Below, piece after piece: positions 49,987-58,208 of a stretch of DNA of 64,000 nucleotides (positions within the stretch are counted from its first letter, which is position 1; the number at the start of each line of letters is the position of its first letter). The DNA lies in the NCBI RefSeq assembly GCF_036429475.1, contig NZ_CP144125.1, positions 1,364,001-1,428,000 of the forward strand, read 5' to 3'. A program made the translations under genes and the position numbers. The notes below the pieces were generated by a model. That model was given only the letters and a program-made list of their open reading frames with translations. It made no database searches and was not told the DNA's origin. Source of the stretch: Halalkalicoccus sp. CGA53. Its GTDB lineage: Archaea > Halobacteriota > Halobacteria > Halobacteriales > Halalkalicoccaceae.

Positions 49987-51339
49987 ATGTCGCTTTCCTC
50001 CGAGCGGACGACCGAGATCGACCGCGTGCTCGACCGCTGGATGATCGACGAGGGCGTCCCCGGCGCGAGCGTCGCGGTGCTCACGGGCGACGAGATCGGG
50101 TACACCGCGGGGTACGGCTCTCGTGACCTGGCCTCGAACGCTCCAGCCACCCCCGACACGCTCTACGGCATCGGTTCGGTCACGAAGTCGTTCACCGCGC
50201 TCTCTGCGCTCCAACTCGTAGAGAGGGACGAACTCTCGCTCGACGAGCCGATCGGGACCTACCTCGACCGCGAGGGGCTCCCCGAGGCCACTGTCCACGA
50301 CCTGCTCACCCACTCGTCGGGGATGCCGTCGCTCGCGGTGAGCGAGGCGCTGCTCTCACGGCAGGCGGGGATGGAGGAGGCGGGCGTCCCGCTGGGGGAC
50401 AGAGAGGACTTCTACCGCCACCTCCGGGGCGCCCGCGAGGAGTGGGCCGGAACCCCGGAGGGACGGTTCATGTACTCGAACTCGGGGTACATGCTGGTCG
50501 CCGACGCGGTGTCGGAGATCGACGGCCGCCCGTTCGCGCAGGTGGTGGAGGAAGAGATCCTCTCGCCGCTTGGGATGGAGCGCTCGACGTTCTCCGAAGA
50601 GCGATTCGAGGCCGATCCGGACACGATGACGCCGTACGAGCTGACCGACGAGGGTGTGGAAGAGCGTTCACTCCCCATCAGAGAGCTGAGCCAGGGCCCC
50701 GGCGGGCTGTTGAGTTCGGTCGTCGAACTCGCGAGCTACCTCCGGCTCCAGCTCGGCGGGGGCGCGGTCGACGGCGAACGAATCGTGAGCGCGGCGCTGC
50801 TCGCCCGGGCGCACGAGGGCCACACCGAGACGCCGGTCGGTCCGTACGGGTACGGCTGGCGCACCCGGGAGGTGGCGGGCGAGCGCGTGATCGGCCACGG
50901 CGGGTCGATCGGCGTCGCGACCGCCTACCTCGGCTTCCTCCCGGATCGGGAGATGGGTGTCGCCGTCCTCTGCAACACCGGTCCCGGATACTCGACCTAC
51001 GCGCTCGCCCAGGAGGTCGTCGCCGCCGCGCTCGGGGAGGACCCGGACGAGGTCGCCGAGCGCGTTCGTCGGAGGCGGATGGACCGGCTCTGTGGCGAGT
51101 ACGAGACGTATCGCGGGATCAAACGTGCGCGGGTCGAGCGCCAGGGCGAGGGATTGGTCCTCACGTTCGAGGACGCCTTCGGCGGCGCGCCGCTGCCGCT
51201 CGTCCCGGAGGACGAGCGACTGGCGGGCTATCGGTTCACGACGCCTGCGGCCTCCGGTGTGCCCCAGTCGGTGCTGTTCGAGGTGAGTGGTGAGGAGGTA
51301 GACTGCTACGTCGATCGGTGGCGGCTGCACAGGCAGTAG
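49987..51339 (+). CDS. Serine hydrolase, beta-lactamase class C family
   Basis: A 450-residue penicillin-recognising-fold enzyme. The catalytic Ser64 and Lys67 are in 'GSVTKSFTALSAL'; Tyr163-x-Asn165 in 'FMYSNSGYMLVADAV'; the third motif is 'IGHGGSIGVATAY'. From about residue 350 there is an extra domain of beta strands ('YETYRGIKRARVERQGEGLV') common in archaeal relatives. No signal peptide is evident, so it is likely cytosolic and hydrolyses esters or D-amino peptides rather than antibiotics. Single gene. Confidence 0.88.
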   Translation: MSLSSERTTEIDRVLDRWMIDEGVPGASVAVLTGDEIGYTAGYGSRDLASNAPATPDTLYGIGSVTKSFTALSALQLVERDELSLDEPIGTYLDREGLPEATVHDLLTHSSGMPSLAVSEALLSRQAGMEEAGVPLGDREDFYRHLRGAREEWAGTPEGRFMYSNSGYMLVADAVSEIDGRPFAQVVEEEILSPLGMERSTFSEERFEADPDTMTPYELTDEGVEERSLPIRELSQGPGGLLSSVVELASYLRLQLGGGAVDGERIVSAALLARAHEGHTETPVGPYGYGWRTREVAGERVIGHGGSIGVATAYLGFLPDREMGVAVLCNTGPGYSTYALAQEVVAAALGEDPDEVAERVRRRRMDRLCGEYETYRGIKRARVERQGEGLVLTFEDAFGGAPLPLVPEDERLAGYRFTTPAASGVPQSVLFEVSGEEVDCYVDRWRLHRQ

Positions 51340-51508
51340 CCGTAAGGTGTTTCGAACGCTCACGAACCCTCGATATCCTGCTCTCCGGTCCGTCGACCTC
51401 GAAGTATTCGACACGGAGGCACGGATCGAACTCGATCCTCGCTGCGACGATTCGTCGACGTCCGATACTCTCTGGGAGAGCCGTGAAGGCTCTACGAGGT
51501 GGAGAGAC

Positions 51509-52150
51509 CTAGCTCTCGGCGGGCGTAATCCGGTCGGCCGACGTCTCGCGAAGGGTCATGCACGTCCCCGAGAGACGGGCGACCGACTTCCCCTCCTCGT
51601 TCGTGATCTCGCACTCCGCGACGCCGATCGTACGACCCTTGTGGAGGACTCGACCGACCGCCTCCAGGCGTCCGGTCCAGACCGGTCGCAGGAAGTTCAC
51701 CGTGAGCTCGACCGTGGTGAACGATTCGTCCGCTCCGACGGTGCTCATGTCCGCGGTGCTCAGGGCGGCGTCGCCGACGTCACAGAGGACGCCGCCGTGG
51801 ACCGTCCCCATGGGGTTCTCGTGCTCCGGCCCGACGTCGAGTGCCCACCGTGACTCGCCGTCGCCCATCGACAGGAGTTCGAGACCGAGTAGCCCCCCCA
51901 GCGGCCACGTGGGGTAGTCGTCGCTCGCCATCCTGGCGAACCCGTCCGGTCCGCGGAAACCACCCTCCCGCGTGAACGCGACCGCCTCCTCCACCTCGAC
52001 ATCCTCCACCTCGACACGGTGAAGCGTGGCCTCACGAACCAGCCCGGCCAGGTCGTCCGTCACGGACTGTAACCGCTCGTACTCCTTTCGGTCGAACTCG
52101 ATCGTCAGGGCCGCCGATTCCTCGCCCGTCCCCGGTGGTGCCTCGGCCAT
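51509..52150 (-). CDS. PaaI-like hotdog thioesterase with N-terminal extension
   Basis: A 213-residue protein. The C-terminal 140 residues are a hotdog fold with 'HENPMGTVHGGVLCDVGDAA' (the HGG active-site helix) and 'VELTVNFLRPVWTGRLEAVG', typical of PaaI-type acyl-CoA thioesterases. The N-terminal 60 residues, 'TIEFDRKEYERLQSVTDDLA' and on, look like a ribbon-helix-helix or small regulatory element rather than part of the fold. It probably hydrolyses acyl-CoA. Confidence 0.83.
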   Translation of the reverse strand: MAEAPPGTGEESAALTIEFDRKEYERLQSVTDDLAGLVREATLHRVEVEDVEVEEAVAFTREGGFRGPDGFARMASDDYPTWPLGGLLGLELLSMGDGESRWALDVGPEHENPMGTVHGGVLCDVGDAALSTADMSTVGADESFTTVELTVNFLRPVWTGRLEAVGRVLHKGRTIGVAECEITNEEGKSVARLSGTCMTLRETSADRITPAES

Positions 52151-52278
52151 ATCTGGTTCTCGCTAGAGATCTCGTCGGTACAGCAGGTGTCGACTGCCTT
52201 CGCTACCGAGGAACGCTCGCACTCCGTACGCAATGCTACGTGTCAACTCTTCTCTCCCGAGTTCTGCGACCACTCGGA

Positions 52279-52944
52279 TCAGACCGATCGGATCCGATCG
52301 GCACGCACCTCGAGCGGCCTCGCGTGGTGACAGATCGGCGCTTCCGCCGGCTTCTCGAACCCGTTGGCCGCGAACAGCCCGTTCTCGCGGACCGTCACGT
52401 CCGCGGTCGCGAGCCGCCACGGCTCGTGGTCGACCTCGCCCACGTAGAGCCGTCCGCGATCACTCTCGGTGAAAAACCGGTAGTTCTCGACGAGGAACGC
52501 CTCCAGACTCCCCCGCTCGACCGGGCGGTGTGTTCCACTGACCTCGACCGTCGCGTCGAACGCCGCCGGCGGTACACCCGTACTCGTCCGCCGGCTCCGG
52601 ATCTCGATTCGCTCTCCCCGACGATCGAAGCGCATCCGGGCGCGGTAGTACGGCAGACGAAAGACCCGCCGTGCGAGCGCGACCGAGAGCCGGTCGTCGG
52701 CGTCGAGGCTGAAGAAGTAGACGCCCGACTCGCGCTCGACGTAGGTCCGCAGGTTGAGTTCGGGGAACGACCGTCCGAGTCTCTCGGGTAGGCCCCGCGG
52801 CCGGATCGCCTCCATCACGAACGGCACGACGCCGAGGTACGCCTTTTCCTGGTGTGTCGCCACGTCGAGGCGGTCCGGGAGTCGTCCCTGTACGACCGCA
52901 GGCTCCACCGGCCAGTGACAGAAGACGCCGTCCCGCCAGCGCAT
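52279..52944 (-). CDS. YqjF-like (DUF2071) protein, copy 1
   Basis: A 221-residue protein. It starts 'MRWRDGVFCHWPVEPAVVQ' and carries the DUF2071 landmarks 'LPDRLDVATHQEKAYLGVV', 'PELNLRTYVERESGVYFFSL' and 'LEAFLVENYRFFTES'. YqjF proteins are small beta-barrel proteins of the acetoacetate-decarboxylase-like fold with no defined substrate. The frame is open further upstream; GTG starts before 52944 cannot be excluded. It has a paralogue 77 bp upstream on the same strand. Confidence 0.78.
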   Translation of the reverse strand: MRWRDGVFCHWPVEPAVVQGRLPDRLDVATHQEKAYLGVVPFVMEAIRPRGLPERLGRSFPELNLRTYVERESGVYFFSLDADDRLSVALARRVFRLPYYRARMRFDRRGERIEIRSRRTSTGVPPAAFDATVEVSGTHRPVERGSLEAFLVENYRFFTESDRGRLYVGEVDHEPWRLATADVTVRENGLFAANGFEKPAEAPICHHARPLEVRADRIRSV

Positions 52945-53021
52945 CGAGAGCACCGATGCCACGTCCGAGCTACGTACCGAAACCGTATCGGGGTTCCCAT
53001 CCCGGTCGTCGCTGTGCCCGC

Positions 53022-53708
53022 TCACCGGGAGAGCGATTGCGGTCGTTCGACGCGTATCCGGAGCGACCGGGCGCACGCACACCGCGGGTCGGTCCCGGGT
53101 GGGCTGAGCCCCTCGCGCCGGAACAGCCCGTCCGCGTCGACCTCACCGACAGCCTCGGCGGGGAGCAACTCCCACGGGTGGTGGTCTATCTCTCCCTCGA
53201 CGAGGCGGCCGAACCGGGTGTCCGCGACGTACCGGTACCGTTCCACGAGGAAGGCGTCGAGTGAGCCCTCTTCCGCACGGTACGGTGTTCCACCGCACTC
53301 GAACCGACCGGAGAAGAGCGTCCGGTCGTCCGCTCGGCACCGAACCGTCACGTCGCCGTCGCCGGCGGTGTGCGAGAGATCCGCGTGGGCGTACGGCAGG
53401 CCGAACAGGTATCGACCGGGAACCGCCGAGAGCGGGTCGCCCGTGGCGAGCGCGAGGAAGTAGACCCCTTCCTCGCGTCCGCCACTCGTGTAGGTCCGGA
53501 GGTTGAGCTGTGCGAACGACCTCCCGCCGACGGGAACGCCGAACGGCCGCACGCCGTCGACCGCGAGGGCGACGACGCTCACCCAGGCGCTGTCGTCGTA
53601 CGTCGCCGGTTCGAGTCCGTTCGGGAGCCGTCGCCGCACCTGGTCCGTGTCGACCGGCCAGTGACAGAAGACCACGTCGCGCACCCGGAGCGACACGACC
53701 GGAGCCAT
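53022..53708 (-). CDS. YqjF-like (DUF2071) protein, copy 2
   Basis: A 228-residue paralogue of the previous gene: 'VRDVVFCHWPVDTDQVRRR', 'AQLNLRTYTSGGREEGVYF', 'LDAFLVERYRYVADTRFG' and the end 'DPRCACARSLRIRVERP'. The pair keep 'F-C-H-W-P-V' and 'L-N-L-R-T-Y', so both fold alike, but identity is only moderate, an old duplication. Its ATG at 53708 overlaps the TGA of the dehydrogenase (TGATG), so it is translated with that gene. Confidence 0.8.
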   Translation of the reverse strand: MAPVVSLRVRDVVFCHWPVDTDQVRRRLPNGLEPATYDDSAWVSVVALAVDGVRPFGVPVGGRSFAQLNLRTYTSGGREEGVYFLALATGDPLSAVPGRYLFGLPYAHADLSHTAGDGDVTVRCRADDRTLFSGRFECGGTPYRAEEGSLDAFLVERYRYVADTRFGRLVEGEIDHHPWELLPAEAVGEVDADGLFRREGLSPPGTDPRCACARSLRIRVERPQSLSR

Positions 53709-54631
53709 CAGACGAGTCGGTTCGTCAGGTCGTCGCCGTCCTCGATCCGTCGGAGGTTGTCCGTTACGAGCCCCGCCACGTCCTCGTAGTACTCGCGGGT
53801 GTACGCCGAGGCGTGGGGCGTGACGATCACCTCGTCCATCCCCCACAGCGGCGAGTCGTGTGGCAGCGGCTCGACCTCGAAGACGTCGAGGGCGGCCCCC
53901 CTGATTCCGTCCGATTCGAGGGCCTCGATCAGCGCGTCCTCGTCGACGACCGATCCCCGCGAGACGTTGATCAGGTAGCTCTCCTCGCTCATGGCCCCGA
54001 GGACGTCGGCGTCGATCAGCCGTTCGGTCTCGCCCGACAGCGGTACGGAGACGGCGACGAACGTCGCATCCGAGACCGCCTCGTGGAGCTCGTCGGGAGT
54101 GTAGACCCGCGAGACGCCCTCGACCTGTTCGCCCGAGCGGCGGACGCCGGCGACCTCCATCCCGAGCGCGGTCGCTCGCTCGGCGATCCCGGTCCCGATG
54201 GTGCCGAGGCCGACGACGCAGAGCGACTCGCTGGAGAGGGTGAAGGCCTCGTCCCAGGCGGGCCGGCGCCAGACCGGTTCGTGCTGGAAGTCCCGGTAGC
54301 GGTGGTGGCGACGGGCGAACGAGAGGAGGTAGCCCAGCACCGTCTCGCCGACGCTCGTCCCGTGGATGCCCGCGCTGTTCGTGAGGGTCGTCCCCGCGTC
54401 CTCGAACTCCGAGAGGGGAAAGCGGTCGTAGCCCGCCTGGATCGAGTGGACCCACTCGACCTCGAAGAAGGCGTCGCGGTGTGCGAGGGTGACGATCCCG
54501 TCGTACTCGCCGATCTCGTCGTCGCCGACGACCGAGACGTCGGGATGGACCTCCGAAAGCGTCGATACGAGCCGTTCGGGCGGGAAGACGCCGACGACGG
54601 AGTCGTGGACCCCGAGGCGATCGATCTGCAT
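53708..54631 (-). CDS. D-2-hydroxyacid dehydrogenase
   Basis: A 307-residue NAD-dependent dehydrogenase. The nucleotide loop is 'VVGLGTIGTGIAERATALG'; catalytic Arg in 'LINVSRGSVVDEDAL', Glu in 'DVFEVEPLPHDSPLW' and His in 'VIVTPHASAYTREYY' complete the triad. After strand 2 'AGVRRSGEQ' has R-R-S in place of Asp, suggesting NADP preference. It probably reduces glyoxylate, hydroxypyruvate or another 2-keto acid. First gene of a unit with the YqjF-like gene, sharing one base. Confidence 0.88.
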   Translation of the reverse strand: MQIDRLGVHDSVVGVFPPERLVSTLSEVHPDVSVVGDDEIGEYDGIVTLAHRDAFFEVEWVHSIQAGYDRFPLSEFEDAGTTLTNSAGIHGTSVGETVLGYLLSFARRHHRYRDFQHEPVWRRPAWDEAFTLSSESLCVVGLGTIGTGIAERATALGMEVAGVRRSGEQVEGVSRVYTPDELHEAVSDATFVAVSVPLSGETERLIDADVLGAMSEESYLINVSRGSVVDEDALIEALESDGIRGAALDVFEVEPLPHDSPLWGMDEVIVTPHASAYTREYYEDVAGLVTDNLRRIEDGDDLTNRLV

Positions 54632-54836
54632 ACCGGCGCTTCGTCGGGCACGCCGATGAGTGTTCTGGAGTCGGCCGTTCAGAGCCGTGGGTCGCTCTCG
54701 GACGCTATCGCCCGTCAGGAGTGGGTGGCTCGGTGTGAATCGCTCTCGTCACACGGGGCTCGGCGGGGGTAACGCCTCGTCATCGCCACCGGCTCCCGAT
54801 TGGAGGCCGGTACCCAAAAACCACGCGTCGCGGAGC

Positions 54837-56945
54837 TCAGTACGAGAGGAGCGAGGCGTCCCGCTCGCCCCGGAGGTGGTGCTCGATATCGTCCAGACGC
54901 CAGCCGAGCGGCGAGACGACGCTCTCGGTCGCCCGGAGGAGTTCTCGCCGGTAGAACGCGGGATCGTATCCCGCCGCCTCGAACGGGAGGCGCACGCGCT
55001 CTCGCGCGCTCGCCCCGTCGTCGACGACGACGAACGCCACCGACTGGCCGGGCGCTCGCGCCATCCCGTGGCGGTCGTACCGACGGAGCGCGCTCACCGT
55101 CCGAGTCTCGCGGGTGTACTCTTCGGGCCGCTTCGAGACCCGCTTCCGGATCACCAGTTCCTCGACCGGTACCGCCCCGCGCTCGAGTTCCCTCACGTAG
55201 CGTCCCGCGCGGTCGCAGACCGCGGCCGGGTCGCGGTGTTCGTCGAGGACCCGGACCAGCTCCCGCTGGGCGTCGGCGACGTACTCGGGCGTACTCCGCT
55301 GACGACACTCGATCCCCCTGTACGTGTAGCGGTCCTCGTCCGCGACCCTCCCGAAGTAGCGCATCAGCGCCCCCGCGTTCGATCCCCGTCGCGGGACGAA
55401 ACAGACCCAGTCGTACTCGGCTTCGACCTCGAGCGCGATCCCCGTATCGCGGGAAATCCGCTCGGCGACCGGTCCGAGCGCCGCCGTCTCCCGATCGGGG
55501 TCCGGCCGCACCCAGAGGCTGTCGACGATCCCGTGGACGACCCGCCACCCGTTCGCCTCGAGGACCTCCTTCGAGCGCAGCAGGAGGTCCCGCGCGATCG
55601 CGTTGATCGCCTCGTGACACTCGATCCGGCCGAACTTCGCGTTCCGGTAGCCCTGGTAGCCGAAACAGCTCACCAGGATCCACTTGATCGCCCCGGATTT
55701 CGCCCGGAGCGCGGCGGCCTCCTCCTCGTCGTCGGTCTCCGCGAGCCGCCGTTTGTACCGGGCGCGGTCGTCGAGCAGCGGCCCCAGGACGTCGGGGAGG
55801 AAGCCCGGCTCGTCACAGACGTTGTACCCGAGTTCGGGGACGTCCTCCCGTCCCTCGTGACACGCACAGAGCACGGTGTCGGGGCTGACGTTGTACTCGC
55901 GGATGATCCGCGGGTAGAGCGAGGCGAAGTCGATCTCGACGACCCCCTCGTGGAGACCCACCTCCGGGTCGAACGTGAACCCCCCGCGGTCGGCCGCGTG
56001 CAGCGTGCGGACGTCCTTGAACGCCTCCGGCCGCCACTTCTGCCACGGGACGAGCACGCCCCTGTCGAGCGCCTTTCTGACCTGGATCGACGTGAGGATC
56101 GTCCCGATCGAGCCCCAGGCGGCCTCCTGGAGCGGCCGCCACGACCGGCGAACGAGGTAGAGGAGTCCGTCGAGACGCGACTCCGCCCAGAGGAAGCTGT
56201 TCGAGGTGTCGACGATCGCTCGGCCGGGGACGTCGTAGCGCGCCGGCGAGTGGCCCACGGTTCCATAACTCTCGAACGTGTTCGCGCCGGCCAGCTTCCG
56301 CCAGCCCGGCCCCCGACCCAGCGGGAGGTCGACCCCGGCCGCGAGCGCGCGCTTCGACAACAGCGGGATCAGTCCGCCGTCGCTCAGCACTAGCACGTCC
56401 GGGTCGACCCGTTCGAGCCGGCGGACTACTGTACCGAGCACGGCGTCCTCGTCGCCCTCGACGGGTTCGCCGTCGAGGACGAGCCCCGCGAGCTCCTCGT
56501 CGGCCAGCGCCCGCTCGCCGATCCGGATCGAGAGCCCCTCCAGTGGCTCCCCGGGCGTCGGGTCGGTGCCCGTCTCGACGCAGTAGCGAAACCCCGGGGC
56601 GAGGTCGACGTTGAACAGTCGGTAGGTCCCCGGCGGCTCTCGACCGATCTCCCGCTCCCGGAGGATCCGCGTCGCGAGCGTCCGTGGGGCGTCGTGACTC
56701 TCGACGGTCACCCGGAGGACGCGCTCCGGTTCGGGCGATCCGAATTCGGTCTGCCACGACTCGAACCCGATCCCGACGACGAGCCGCTCGTCCGCCAGTC
56801 GTTCGCGTAGCGTCTCGAGACGACGCTCCTCGCCCGCGACGTAGATCCTCGGGCGGTAGCCCTCGACCCGTCGGCTCCGGACCTTCCCCCCCTCGCGGCG
56901 CCACTCGACGACCGCGTCCTCGAGGAAGTCGAACGCGAACGGCAT
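54837..56945 (-). CDS. polB2: Divergent family-B DNA polymerase (PolB2-like)
   Basis: A 702-residue family-B polymerase. Motif A 'EIDFASLYPRII' is intact (Asp339). Motif B region is 'AIKWILVSCFGYQGYRNAKF' (Lys421, Tyr430). Motif C, normally Y-G-D-T-D-S, is 'VHGIVDSLWV': the first Asp is Ile473, the second, Asp475, remains. The exonuclease part has lost Exo I (D-x-E is 'VDLAPG') and Exo II ('VLVLSDGGLIPLLS'), so proofreading should be absent. This is the PolB2 pattern; whether it polymerises is open, but the metal-binding Asp pair 339/475 is kept. Start ATG 56945 is 1 nt after the DUF8156 stop. Confidence 0.85.
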   Translation of the reverse strand: MPFAFDFLEDAVVEWRREGGKVRSRRVEGYRPRIYVAGEERRLETLRERLADERLVVGIGFESWQTEFGSPEPERVLRVTVESHDAPRTLATRILREREIGREPPGTYRLFNVDLAPGFRYCVETGTDPTPGEPLEGLSIRIGERALADEELAGLVLDGEPVEGDEDAVLGTVVRRLERVDPDVLVLSDGGLIPLLSKRALAAGVDLPLGRGPGWRKLAGANTFESYGTVGHSPARYDVPGRAIVDTSNSFLWAESRLDGLLYLVRRSWRPLQEAAWGSIGTILTSIQVRKALDRGVLVPWQKWRPEAFKDVRTLHAADRGGFTFDPEVGLHEGVVEIDFASLYPRIIREYNVSPDTVLCACHEGREDVPELGYNVCDEPGFLPDVLGPLLDDRARYKRRLAETDDEEEAAALRAKSGAIKWILVSCFGYQGYRNAKFGRIECHEAINAIARDLLLRSKEVLEANGWRVVHGIVDSLWVRPDPDRETAALGPVAERISRDTGIALEVEAEYDWVCFVPRRGSNAGALMRYFGRVADEDRYTYRGIECRQRSTPEYVADAQRELVRVLDEHRDPAAVCDRAGRYVRELERGAVPVEELVIRKRVSKRPEEYTRETRTVSALRRYDRHGMARAPGQSVAFVVVDDGASARERVRLPFEAAGYDPAFYRRELLRATESVVSPLGWRLDDIEHHLRGERDASLLSY

Positions 56946-56946
56946 C

Positions 56947-57264
56947 TCACTCCGGACGCCCTCCCACCCGCTCGTCGCCCCCGTCCGCCCCGACGCTCTC
57001 CTTGTCTCCACCGTCCCCGACCGCGTCGACCGCCTCCCGGAGCTGACGGAGTTCGCGTTCGTGCGAGAGCAGCATCGATAGCAGGACCACTGGCTCCGGA
57101 TCGGTCGCGTTCAGCTGGCCGGCCGCCGCGGCGTGGCGCTCGGCTCGCTCGAACAGTCGATCGAAGTCGGCCTGCCACCCTCGCCTGAGCCCCCGCCGGT
57201 AGGGCGCACACCGCTCCCGGTACCGCCGGAGGAACTCCCGGTAGGTGGGGTTCGTCCGGCCCAT
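56947..57264 (-). CDS. DUF8156-type small protein
   Basis: A 105-residue haloarchaeal protein, beginning 'MGRTNPTYREFLRRYRERCA' then 'GLRRGWQADFDRLFERAERH' and 'ATDPEPVVLLSMLLSHEREL'. It is all-helical with a basic N-terminus and an acidic tail. I match it to DUF8156 from memory of the 'GRTNPTYR' start. It is flanked at 1 nt on both sides by the RecA-like and the PolB genes, so it is very likely a partner of both. It may bridge them or bind DNA with its basic helix, which is inference. Confidence 0.72.
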   Translation of the reverse strand: MGRTNPTYREFLRRYRERCAPYRRGLRRGWQADFDRLFERAERHAAAAGQLNATDPEPVVLLSMLLSHERELRQLREAVDAVGDGGDKESVGADGGDERVGGRPE

Positions 57265-57265
57265 C

Positions 57266-57961
57266 TCACCCCTCCACCCACCCGAGGGGGGCGTCGACCG
57301 GGTCGAGCGGTCCGACACCGATCTCGGTACCCGTATCGACCGCACCGAACAGCGCCACCCAGTACGGGATCGTCGTCTGCCAGTAGCCGCCGTCCCAGTA
57401 GCAGGTCGTCTCGAACGACTCCCCCGAGAACGCGAAGCCGAACGGCGTCTCCCGGCAGGCGAGCTCGGTATCGGCGGCGACGGCCAGGCTGTCGGCGGCG
57501 GGGTCTTCGGCCGTCGTCGTCACCAGGACGGGGACGTCGACGGCCGACGCGAGATTCGAGAGCACCGCGAGCGTCGCGTCGAGGAGGTGCTCGGCCCGGT
57601 CGGCGTCGAGGTCCGGGTCGCGGTAGAGCGCGGTCACCGCGGGGGCGACCACCAACGAGGTCCGGCCGGTTACCAGGCCCGGAAGCCGTCGGACCAGCGA
57701 GTGGTGCTGGTAGGCGGTGAACGCCCGTGCGATCCGGAGGCTGTCCAGCGTGCGCTCGGCGGGGGCCGCCCCGTAGAGCGCGTACGTCGCGGCGTGGTTC
57801 CGCGCGTCGATCCAGAACGCCGAGCCCGGTCGCCGCCGCAGTCGGTCGGCCACGAGCGCCGGGAGCGCGGGCGAGCGCGGACGCGGCAGCCGCAGGAGCG
57901 CGAGCCCCGGATCGAGCGCCGGGAGCCCGTGACGGTCGTGGCCTGTGGTGGTCGTCGCCAT
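57266..57961 (-). CDS. RecA-fold protein without Walker A (ImuA/RadA-like)
   Basis: A 231-residue protein aligned by pattern with the RadA/RecA core. 'RTLDSLRIARAFTAYQHHSL' resembles the RadA 'N-I-x-V-A-R-A' strand-helix, 'VAPAVTALYRDPDLDADRAE' the Walker B/L1 part, and 'AADTELACRETPFGFAFSG' the C-terminal strands. The N-terminal 'GLALLRLPRPRSPALPALVA' stands where GxxxxGK[T/S] should be; no Walker A exists. It should therefore not hydrolyse ATP as RecA does. ATG 57961 is the likely start; 58027 is possible. First gene of the operon with the DUF8156 and PolB2 genes. Confidence 0.75.
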   Translation of the reverse strand: MATTTTGHDRHGLPALDPGLALLRLPRPRSPALPALVADRLRRRPGSAFWIDARNHAATYALYGAAPAERTLDSLRIARAFTAYQHHSLVRRLPGLVTGRTSLVVAPAVTALYRDPDLDADRAEHLLDATLAVLSNLASAVDVPVLVTTTAEDPAADSLAVAADTELACRETPFGFAFSGESFETTCYWDGGYWQTTIPYWVALFGAVDTGTEIGVGPLDPVDAPLGWVEG

Positions 57962-57972
57962 CTCTCGGCTCA

Positions 57973-57997
57973 CATATACTCGATCGGTGAGATAAGT
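57973..57997 (-). promoter_or_regulatory. Promoter region of the RecA-like/DUF8156/PolB2 operon
   Basis: Two TATA-like elements read on the minus strand: AGTATATG (57973-57980, centre 15 nt before the ATG) and ACTTATCT (57988-57995, centre about 30 nt before it). The second fits a leaderless start at 57961; the first is too close unless translation begins elsewhere. Which one is used decides the N-terminus. Confidence 0.4.
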
Positions 57998-58208
57998 CGT
58001 CGCCGTCCGCACGGTGAAAGTGGACACGTCTTCTCCAGTAAGGGACGTAAATACAGCCGCCGTCGATAGTGGATCGTTGACGATCGCGTCGATCAGCGCG
58101 GCAGAACCGACACTGTTCCCATTTCCGTTCGAACTCCTGGACGAACGCGATTCCGGATCTGGAACGGGGTCCGACCGGAACTGATTCGCGATCCCGCGGA
58201 AACCGGGA

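Noticed and set aside
54632-54836. Possible 38-residue small protein at 54656-54772 on the plus strand
   Set aside because: It begins at an ATG and ends at TAA, but has no promoter, Shine-Dalgarno site or coupling to a neighbour, and its composition looks random.
57962-58208. Gap between the RecA-like and eIF2B-like genes considered for an RNA gene
   Set aside because: Apart from TATA-like elements near 57973-57997 and a short inverted repeat, I saw no conserved RNA fold; nothing else can be supported.
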